Of a DNA stretch of 21,367 nt, positions 7,447 to 13,507 are shown in pieces (position 1 is the first letter of the stretch; each line of letters starts with the position of its first letter). The translations under genes were made by a program, and so were the position numbers. The notes beneath the pieces are model-generated. The model saw only the letters and a list, made by a program, of their open reading frames with translations. It made no database searches and had not been told where the DNA came from. The DNA comes from RI-92 sp037384645 (GTDB lineage: Bacteria > Pseudomonadota > Gammaproteobacteria > UBA6429 > Thiohalophilaceae): assembly GCA_037384645.1 (NCBI GenBank), contig JARRNT010000038.1, forward strand, positions 1 to 21,367, in the 5' to 3' direction.

Positions 7447-8127
7447 TCAGGCCCTGGCCTGGCGCTGCAGTACGGTAGAAAATTCTTCAACAAAATTATC
7501 ATAACGTCCCATGACCCGTTCCAGGTCGTTGGCGAAACGATTGTAGGCAATCACCGCCGGAATGGCCGCAAACAGACCGAACGCGGTGGCCACCAGGGCT
7601 TCGGCAATACCCGGGGCAACATCCCCGATCGATGCACTCGCCGAGGAACCCAGGTGCTGAAATGAATTCATAATGCCCCAGACCGTGCCGAACAGACCGA
7701 CATAGGGGCTGGTGGAACCTACGGTGGCGAGAAACGACAGACTACTTTCGAGATCCTCGTACTCACGATTGAGGGCGACACGCATGGCACGTTGCGCACC
7801 TTCCACGATAGACATGGCATCCAGGCTGCTTTGTTTGCGCAGGTGCATAAATTCACGGAAACCTGCTTCGAAAATCGCCTCCATCCCGGTCAGGCGCTGT
7901 CGCTGCCCTGCCGCGGAGATGCGTTTATACAGTTCACCCAGGTCGGCGCCGGACCAGAAACGTTTTTCAAAGTCGAGCAATGCCTTGCGTGCACGTTTGA
8001 GCACGGCACGCTTGAAAAAGATAATGGTCCAGGAATACATTGAAGCGAGTAACAGCATGCCCATGACGACTTTTACAATCAGGCTGGCCTGTGAGATCAG
8101 TTGAATAATAGACAGATTGGTATCCAC
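7447..8127 (-). CDS. tolQ: Tol-Pal system protein TolQ
   Basis: TolQ is the ExbB/MotA-like stator of the Tol motor in the inner membrane. The 226-residue protein has three membrane segments at about 15-38, 130-155 and 165-190. The conserved regions are SFLATVGSTSPYVGLFGTVWGIM and, in the third helix, GIAEALVATAFGLFAAIPAV. The start is GTG at 8127, supported by AGGAG five bases upstream inside the last codons of ybgC; only two bases separate the genes. Length is normal for the family. Confidence 0.97.
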   Translation of the reverse strand: MDTNLSIIQLISQASLIVKVVMGMLLLASMYSWTIIFFKRAVLKRARKALLDFEKRFWSGADLGELYKRISAAGQRQRLTGMEAIFEAGFREFMHLRKQSSLDAMSIVEGAQRAMRVALNREYEDLESSLSFLATVGSTSPYVGLFGTVWGIMNSFQHLGSSASASIGDVAPGIAEALVATAFGLFAAIPAVIAYNRFANDLERVMGRYDNFVEEFSTVLQRQARA

Positions 8128-8129
8128 CG

Positions 8130-8543
8130 TTACTCCTTATCCCGCCACATTTTGCGGATTATGGGTGGCAATGCGGCAGGTTTGAAGGTACTGGCCTTCA
8201 GACAGACGATCCTGACTGTTCCCTTGCACAACAACACACCCGGTTCATTCTGTTTTGTAATTTGTTGCGCCAATGTCATGGTTACAGCAGTGACGTCAAC
8301 CAGTTGCACATCGATAATTAACGCATCATCCAGGCGGGCGGGTTGCAGATAGTCGACCTCAATATGCCGGACCGCGAATAAGACATTCTGGCTGGTAATG
8401 AGTTCAGCCTGGTCAAACCCCAGTTCGCGCAACCATTCGGTCCGCGCCCGCTCCATGAATTTTAAATAATTTGCATAGTAAACAACACCGCCAGTGTCAG
8501 TATCTTCGTAATAGACCCGCACTGTCCATGAGAACCCGTTCAC
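8130..8543 (-). CDS. ybgC: Tol-Pal associated acyl-CoA thioesterase YbgC
   Basis: YbgC is a hotdog-fold thioesterase acting on short acyl-CoA or acyl-ACP and linked to phospholipid metabolism. It is typically the first gene of the tol operon. The 137-residue protein has the signature YYEDTDTGGVVYYANYLKF with candidate catalytic Asp16, followed by MERARTEWLRELG. The site of the E. coli active-site histidine is Tyr23 here, as in many homologues. The start appears to be GTG 8543, with AAGGA about ten bases upstream, which is rather far. It follows ruvB by 40 bp, the largest gap inside the block after yebC. Confidence 0.93.
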   Translation of the reverse strand: MNGFSWTVRVYYEDTDTGGVVYYANYLKFMERARTEWLRELGFDQAELITSQNVLFAVRHIEVDYLQPARLDDALIIDVQLVDVTAVTMTLAQQITKQNEPGVLLCKGTVRIVCLKASTFKPAALPPIIRKMWRDKE

Positions 8544-8583
8544 GCTTTACCAATCCTTCTGGTTTTGACCTGCAGCACAGCGA

Positions 8584-9633
8584 TCAATTATCTCCGAACA
8601 GGTCCAGTGCTGCCTGGGTATCGACTTTCGTTGCCGGCGTCGCCAGGCCGAAGTGACGATAGGCATTGGGCGTTGCCACGCGGCCGCGCGGCGTGCGCAT
8701 AATGAAACCCTGCTGGATCAGAAACGGTTCGAGCACATCTTCGATGGTATCGCGTTCCTCGCCGATAGCCGCCGCCAGGCTGTCAAGACCGACCGGGCCG
8801 CCTTCGAATTTCTCAATGATAGTCAGCAACAGCTTGCGATCCATCATATCGAAGCCGCTGGCGTCCACGTCGAGCAAATCCAGTGCCTGTTGCGCGACCT
8901 GGGCCGTGACTTCACCGTTTGCCTTAACCTGGGCGAAATCACGCACCCGGCGTAACAGGCGATTGGTAATGCGCGGCGTACCGCGTGAACGTTTGGCAAT
9001 TTCCAATGCCCCGGCGTGATCAATCTCGATGCCCAGGATACCCGCTGAACGTTTCACGATGTTGACCAGATCATCGCTGTTGTAAAATTCCAGGCGCTGG
9101 ACAATACCGAAGCGATCGCGCAGAGGCGAAGTCAGCAAACCGGCCCGGGTGGTGGCTCCCACCAGGGTAAACGGCGGCAAATCCAGCTTGATCGAACGGG
9201 CCGCCGGGCCTTCGCCGATCATGATATCGATCTGGTAGTCCTCCATGGCCGGATACAGAATCTCCTCGACCACGGGACTCAGACGATGGATCTCGTCCAC
9301 GAACAGGACATCGCGCGGTTCCAGGTTCGTGAGAATGGCGGCGAGGTCGCCGGGACGTTCCAGCACCGGGCCGGAGGTATGCTTCAGGTTAACTTCCAGC
9401 TCGTGGGCGATGATATGTGACAGGGTCGTCTTGCCCAGCCCCGGCGGTCCGAAAATCAGGACGTGGTCCAGAGCCTCCTGGCGCGCCCGTGCCGCCTCGA
9501 TGAATATACCCATCTGCTCGCACACTGCCGGCTGGCCGACGTAATCTGTCAGTTTGAGCGGACGCATGGCCCGATCGAAGGCATCGTCGCCACGCTGGCT
9601 GCCGGCAGAGATCAAACGTGATTCGTCATGCAT
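8584..9633 (-). CDS. ruvB: Holliday junction branch migration helicase RuvB
   Basis: RuvB is the AAA+ motor that drives branch migration of Holliday junctions with RuvA. The 349-residue protein has Walker A GPPGLGKTT (62-70), Walker B FVDEIHRLS with D113/E114, the GATTRAG sensor region (159-165), the arginine-finger region PLRDRFG (170-176), and a winged-helix C-terminus with GPVGLDSLA and TPRGR. The start is ATG 9633; the ribosome site is poor (AAGG 13 bases upstream), so coupling to ruvA 15 bp upstream is likely. Confidence 0.98.
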   Translation of the reverse strand: MHDESRLISAGSQRGDDAFDRAMRPLKLTDYVGQPAVCEQMGIFIEAARARQEALDHVLIFGPPGLGKTTLSHIIAHELEVNLKHTSGPVLERPGDLAAILTNLEPRDVLFVDEIHRLSPVVEEILYPAMEDYQIDIMIGEGPAARSIKLDLPPFTLVGATTRAGLLTSPLRDRFGIVQRLEFYNSDDLVNIVKRSAGILGIEIDHAGALEIAKRSRGTPRITNRLLRRVRDFAQVKANGEVTAQVAQQALDLLDVDASGFDMMDRKLLLTIIEKFEGGPVGLDSLAAAIGEERDTIEDVLEPFLIQQGFIMRTPRGRVATPNAYRHFGLATPATKVDTQAALDLFGDN

Positions 9634-9648
9634 ATAAATAAGTATGCC

Positions 9649-10260
9649 TTAATTCACCGCCGCCTTCAGCGCCAGGCGAATAATGGCCTCGCTTTCAAGA
9701 CCGCTGGTATCCACATGTTGTATCAGGCGGGATGCCTCCTGTGGTTTATAGCCCAGGGAAACCAGGGCGCTCAGGGCATCACGTTCCGGGCTGGAGCCAG
9801 TCGTCGATTCTTCCGAGGCCGTGGCGTCCGTGTGGCCGGAGACCAGTTCCACCGGCATAGCATCCAGCCGGTCGCGCATCTCGATAATCAGGCGTTCCGC
9901 GGTTTTCTTGCCGACGCCAGGCAGCCGGGTCAGGCTCGACGCGTCTTTTTGCTGGACGCAACGGGCAAATTCGGCGGCACTGATCCCCGAGAGGATCGTT
10001 AAGGCCAGTTTGGCCCCCACACTATTTACCTTGATCAGATGGCGAAACAACTGGCGTTCGGCCGCCGTGGCAAAACCACAGAGCACATGGGCATCTTCCC
10101 GCACGATGAGATGGGTATGCAGGGTCACCTTTTCCCCCACGTCCGGTAACTGGTAAAACGTCGACATCGGGGCATCCACTTCGTAGCCAATGCCGTTTAC
10201 CTCGACCAGTAACTGGGGTGGCTGCTTTTCCAGCAAAATTCCGCTAATTCGCCCTATCAT
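9649..10260 (-). CDS. ruvA: Holliday junction DNA-binding protein RuvA
   Basis: RuvA forms tetramers that hold the four-way junction and load RuvB. The 203-residue protein has the OB-fold N-terminus starting MIGRISGILLEK, two helix-hairpin-helix elements (VNSVGAKLAL near 78-87 and LPGVGKKTAERLI near 114-126), a Ser/Thr/Glu-rich linker (about 140-160) and the C-terminal RuvB-binding domain with ALVSLGYKPQEA. AGGTG lies four bases before ATG 10260, and the gene begins seven bases after ruvC. Confidence 0.98.
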   Translation of the reverse strand: MIGRISGILLEKQPPQLLVEVNGIGYEVDAPMSTFYQLPDVGEKVTLHTHLIVREDAHVLCGFATAAERQLFRHLIKVNSVGAKLALTILSGISAAEFARCVQQKDASSLTRLPGVGKKTAERLIIEMRDRLDAMPVELVSGHTDATASEESTTGSSPERDALSALVSLGYKPQEASRLIQHVDTSGLESEAIIRLALKAAVN

Positions 10261-10267
10261 CAGTCAC

Positions 10268-10783
10268 CTATCTCCATCGGGTATGCCGCCGCCGCGTTAA
10301 CGGCAGGTGCACCGGCGTGTTGCGGACATGGCCGTGACACAGTGCCACCGCCAGGGCATCCGCCGCATCGCTTTGCAAATCCTTGGGCAGGCCGAGAATG
10401 GCGCTGACCATGTGCTGAACCTGGGGTTTGCCGGCATTGCCACGCCCCACCACGGACTTTTTGATCACGGCCGGGGCGTATTCATACACGGGAATATCCT
10501 GCAGGGAAATCGCGGAGATGGCGCTGCCCCGGGCCTGACCGAGCTTGAGGGCCGACTCGACATTACGGTGGACGAAGACACTCTCGATCGCCGCCTCCTG
10601 TGGCTGAAACTCTTCGATCAGCTGGCTTATCCCCTGGTGAATCCGCTTCAGGCGTTGCGCCAGCTCGCCATCGCCAACGCGCAAACAGCCATGCTGCAGT
10701 GCCACTGCGCGATTACCGCGCAATTCCACCACGCCGTAACCAGTGAGGCGCGAGCCGGGGTCGATGCCGAGGATGCGTATCAT
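10268..10783 (-). CDS. ruvC: Holliday junction resolvase RuvC
   Basis: RuvC cuts Holliday junctions symmetrically within the RuvABC resolvasome. The 171-residue protein has the four acidic catalytic residues D8 (GIDPGS), E67 (AIESVF), D139 and D142 (QSDAADALA), each offset by one from the E. coli numbering. The short C-terminal tail is rich in Arg and His. The start is ATG 10783, 18 bp after yebC, without a strong Shine-Dalgarno. Confidence 0.98.
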   Translation of the reverse strand: MIRILGIDPGSRLTGYGVVELRGNRAVALQHGCLRVGDGELAQRLKRIHQGISQLIEEFQPQEAAIESVFVHRNVESALKLGQARGSAISAISLQDIPVYEYAPAVIKKSVVGRGNAGKPQVQHMVSAILGLPKDLQSDAADALAVALCHGHVRNTPVHLPLTRRRHTRWR

Positions 10784-10801
10784 GCGGACATCATCATCGA
10801 A

Positions 10802-11548
10802 TCAGGACAGTTTCGCCAGTACCTCGTCGGAAAAATCAGCATTGGTATAGACATTTTGCACGTCATCCAGATCTTCGAGCATGTCGACCAGGCGCACCAC
10901 TTTCTCGGCGTCATCCAGGCTCAGCTGGACCTCGGTCGCCGCCTGCATGGTCACTTCCGCAGACATCGGGTTCAGACCTGCCGTTTTCATGGCATCCTTG
11001 ACGCCATTATATTCCTCGGCCGTGGTCCAGACATCGATACTGCCATCATCATTCGTGACCACATCCTCGGCACCGGCTTCCAGTGCGGCCTCCAGGATGG
11101 CCTCTTCATCGCTGCCGGCCGGATAACTCAGGATCCCCCGCTGGCTGAATAAATAGGCCACCGAACCGTCGGTCCCCAGGTTGCCACCGGTCTTGGTAAA
11201 GGCGTGACGAATGTCGGAGACGGTCCGATTACGGTTATCGGTCAGGCAATCGACCATCACGGCCACTCCGCTGACACCATACCCCTCGTAGCGGATCTCT
11301 TCGTAGTTTTCGGTATCCCCGGCCCCCGTGCCCCGCTTGACGGCGCGATCGATGGTGTCACGGGTCATGTTCGCGGCCAGGGCCTTGTCGATGGCCGTGC
11401 GCAGACGCGGATTGCTGTCAGCGTCGCCTCCCCCGACCCTGGCGGAAACGGTAATTTCGCGGATTAATTTGGTAAAAAGCTTGCCTCGTTTGGCGTCCTG
11501 GGCTGCCTTGCGGTGCTTGATATTCGCCCATTTGCTGTGTCCTGCCAT
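10802..11548 (-). CDS. yebC: YebC/TACO1 family protein
   Basis: YebC/PmpR family proteins were annotated as transcription regulators; more recent work ties YebC to helping ribosomes through difficult sequences. The 248-residue protein begins MAGHSKWANIKHRKAAQD and has GGDADSNPRLR and the YEGYG segment typical of the family. The frame is open to 11623, but ATG 11548 is the conserved family start and has GAGG five bases upstream. A promoter candidate directly precedes it, so yebC probably opens the ruv/tol/que transcription unit. Confidence 0.96.
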   Translation of the reverse strand: MAGHSKWANIKHRKAAQDAKRGKLFTKLIREITVSARVGGGDADSNPRLRTAIDKALAANMTRDTIDRAVKRGTGAGDTENYEEIRYEGYGVSGVAVMVDCLTDNRNRTVSDIRHAFTKTGGNLGTDGSVAYLFSQRGILSYPAGSDEEAILEAALEAGAEDVVTNDDGSIDVWTTAEEYNGVKDAMKTAGLNPMSAEVTMQAATEVQLSLDDAEKVVRLVDMLEDLDDVQNVYTNADFSDEVLAKLS

Positions 11549-11577
11549 GATGCCCTCATCGTTACGAAACAGCGCAG

Positions 11578-11604
11578 ATTCTAGCATCCCCGTCGCGCAG
11601 GCAA
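11578..11604 (-). promoter_or_regulatory. Candidate promoter of the yebC-ruv-tol-que block
   Basis: On the minus strand TAGAAT (11578-11583) matches the -10 consensus in five of six bases. TTGCCT (11599-11604, 15-bp spacer) or the overlapping TTTGCC (16-bp spacer) may serve as -35. Transcription from about 11571 would leave a short leader of about 23 bases carrying the ribosome site. GC-rich bases follow the -10. Confidence 0.5.
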
Positions 11605-11615
11605 AAATGCGACGG
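11590..11615. repeat. Inverted repeat CCGTCGC-N12-GCGACGG over the yebC -35 region
   Basis: Two perfect 7-base arms (11590-11596 and 11609-11615) flank a 12-base A/T-containing centre that includes the -35 candidate of yebC. The repeat lies 35 bases past the end of the last FHA gene on the same strand. It could be an operator, or a hairpin that ends the signalling-cassette transcript; no T-run follows the second arm. Confidence 0.5.
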
Positions 11616-11650
11616 CTGGACAAAAACAGGAAGCTGGGTTCAGTGGCGGA

Positions 11651-12001
11651 TCAGGTGTCCGGCAGGTAGATCGCGGTTTCCTCGTGACTGCCCTGGCCAC
11701 TGTCGAAAATGAAGGTGTGCTTGCCGACCTGGATCTTGTCGCCATGCTTGAGCAAATGTTTTTCCATGCCGACGCCGTTGACCAGGGTGCCATTGGTGCT
11801 ATTGAGGTCCTCGATGTAATAGTCGTAATGCCCGTCGAGGTAGGCACTTTCTTCCCGCACCAGGCGGGCATGATGTGAACTGACCGCGGCATCGTCCAGC
11901 TGGATATCATTTCCCGGCTTGCGGCCGAGGGTCACCTCACCCTTTTCCAGCGAGTAATCACGTAAATTCACGCCGTCGTGCACCAGAATCAATTTCGCCA
12001 T
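11651..12001 (-). CDS. Single FHA-domain protein
   Basis: FHA domains bind phosphothreonine peptides. This 116-residue cytosolic protein is essentially one FHA domain (about 1-100) with the binding residues intact: G26-R27, S41-S42-H43-H44, and N70-G71 in LNSTNGT followed by N75-G76. A 16-residue tail contains HEETAIYL, with Thr109 as a possible phosphorylation site. AAGGGA lies upstream of ATG 12001 and overlaps the end of the preceding FHA gene. It is the last of four tightly spaced genes after a Ser/Thr kinase and a PP2C phosphatase, so it is probably a reader of that kinase's products. Its partner is unknown. Confidence 0.92.
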   Translation of the reverse strand: MAKLILVHDGVNLRDYSLEKGEVTLGRKPGNDIQLDDAAVSSHHARLVREESAYLDGHYDYYIEDLNSTNGTLVNGVGMEKHLLKHGDKIQVGKHTFIFDSGQGSHEETAIYLPDT

Positions 12002-12013
12002 GCTAATCCCTTA

Positions 12014-12643
12014 TCAGGTTGATTCGTTAAACTGCAGTTTGGTCCCGGCGACCTCAATGACATCGCCGTTTTTCAGCGACTGGCTTTGCGCCCCGATGGG
12101 CTTGTTATTCAGGCGTGGTGGATTGCCCTTGTCACCTACGCCACTCATCGGCATCAGGAAGAAATTGTTTCCGCGCCTGGCGATCACGGCGACCTGCACG
12201 CCGGGTGAGCCGAGCGTGGTATAGGGTTTATTCAGTGGTATCTGTTCCCCGGTCTTGGGACCGTTCAGGACCTTCACCACCCCGGATTTTGCCGCCGCAG
12301 CCGGCTTGGTTTCCACGGTCGCGGCCTGAATCATCACGGTCTTGTCGAACTGGCCAGACACTTCATCGACAAACTTGAACTCATGACGTCCGATTTTCAC
12401 CACGTCACCGTTATTGAGCTGGCGCTTGGTAATCCGCTTGCCATTGAGGATAACCCCATTGGTGCTACCCATGTCTTCGACATAAACATTCTTATGTTTC
12501 AGGAACGCAGCATGCTCTCCACTGACCGTGGGATCCTCAAGATGGATATCGTTTTCTGGTTTACGGCCAACCGTCGTGCGTTCTTTCTCGATTTTATACT
12601 CGCGTATCACCGCACCTTCATGCATCAATATCAAGCGTGGCAT
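12014..12643 (-). CDS. FHA-domain protein with a second, degenerate FHA-like domain
   Basis: The 209-residue protein starts with a canonical FHA domain (about 1-92): G26-R27, S41-G42-E43-H44, and N62-G63 in GSTNGV. Then comes a short stretch with FDKTVMIQ (Thr102) and an Ala-rich linker. From about 121 to 205 a second region has the FHA-like outline (YTTLGS, LNNKPIG, LKNGDVIEVAGTKLQF) but lacks the Gly-Arg, Ser-His and Asn-Gly binding residues. The start ATG 12643 is preceded by a GGGGG sequence that overlaps the end of the phosphatase gene, implying coupled translation. The first domain probably reads phosphothreonine; the second may bind protein without phosphate. Confidence 0.9.
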   Translation of the reverse strand: MPRLILMHEGAVIREYKIEKERTTVGRKPENDIHLEDPTVSGEHAAFLKHKNVYVEDMGSTNGVILNGKRITKRQLNNGDVVKIGRHEFKFVDEVSGQFDKTVMIQAATVETKPAAAAKSGVVKVLNGPKTGEQIPLNKPYTTLGSPGVQVAVIARRGNNFFLMPMSGVGDKGNPPRLNNKPIGAQSQSLKNGDVIEVAGTKLQFNEST

Positions 12644-12649
12644 GTCTGG

Positions 12650-13495
12650 TCATCCCCCTGATCGGTTTTCATCATTGTCGCCTAAGTCCAGCTCCTGGCT
12701 TTGCAACGACGACAGGCCACGATCGTCGGAAAAGGCCTCGTGCATGGCAACCAGGATCACCGAGATATTATCCGTGCCACCGCGTTCATTCGCCATATCC
12801 ACAAGATACTGGGCTGCATCGCCAAGGTTATCCCGCTGGGTAACGAGAATTTTTGCCATATCCTGTTCGGTCAGCAAATCACTCAAGCCATCCGAGCACA
12901 TCAAATAGACATCATCGATGTCCAGCGTTTCCGTGGTGACATCCACCTCCACGTTCGGGGCAATCCCCAGGGCACGGGTAATCAGGTTACGGCTGGAGGA
13001 TACCATCGCCTCTTCCTGGCTCAGATAGCCATTGTCGATCATTTCCTGGACCAGGGAATGGTCCAGGGTCAGCTGTTTGAACTCGCCGTTGCGCAGGCGA
13101 TAAATGCGCGAATCCCCCACATGAGCATAGGTTACCTTATCTTCATGGAACAGGGTCAGGACCACCGTGGTGCCCATGCCGGCACACTCGATACGGTGAT
13201 TGGCCTGCTCATGGATTTCCTCATTGGCATAGATCACGGCCTCGCGCACGGCCTCTTCGCACTTGATGAGTTTGCTTTCCACCATGTCCGGCGTCAATAC
13301 ATCGAGCAGGGCATCACGAATCGCGGTCACGGCCAGTTCACTGGCAATTTCCCCGGCATTGTGACCACCCATTCCATCGGCTAGCATGACCAGACCGAGC
13401 TCGATGTCCCAGCTAATGCTGTCTTCATTGTGCTCGCGGCTAAGTCCGACATCAGTCAGACCGTACACTGCCAGTTTTATACCATTAGCTAACAC
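12650..13495 (-). CDS. PP2C-type Ser/Thr protein phosphatase
   Basis: This metal-dependent phosphatase likely reverses the action of the adjacent kinase. The 281-residue cytosolic protein has the PP2C motifs in order: SREHNEDS (R20, D25), LADGMGGHNAGE (D40), AGMGTT (105-110), HVGDSRIY (about 125-132), SDGLSD with D202, and GGTDNIS with D242-N243, all needed for the two metal ions and catalysis. A 30-residue acidic tail follows. The start is GTG 13495, with AGGGG five bases upstream and only 12 bp after the kinase stop codon. Kinase-phosphatase neighbours of this type are common in bacteria. Confidence 0.95.
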   Translation of the reverse strand: MLANGIKLAVYGLTDVGLSREHNEDSISWDIELGLVMLADGMGGHNAGEIASELAVTAIRDALLDVLTPDMVESKLIKCEEAVREAVIYANEEIHEQANHRIECAGMGTTVVLTLFHEDKVTYAHVGDSRIYRLRNGEFKQLTLDHSLVQEMIDNGYLSQEEAMVSSSRNLITRALGIAPNVEVDVTTETLDIDDVYLMCSDGLSDLLTEQDMAKILVTQRDNLGDAAQYLVDMANERGGTDNISVILVAMHEAFSDDRGLSSLQSQELDLGDNDENRSGG

Positions 13496-13507
13496 ATCTA
13501 CCCCTTG

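Noticed and set aside
10307..11152. 281-codon plus-strand open frame
   Set aside because: It lies antisense to ruvC and yebC, both with complete motifs, and has no ribosome site or family resemblance.
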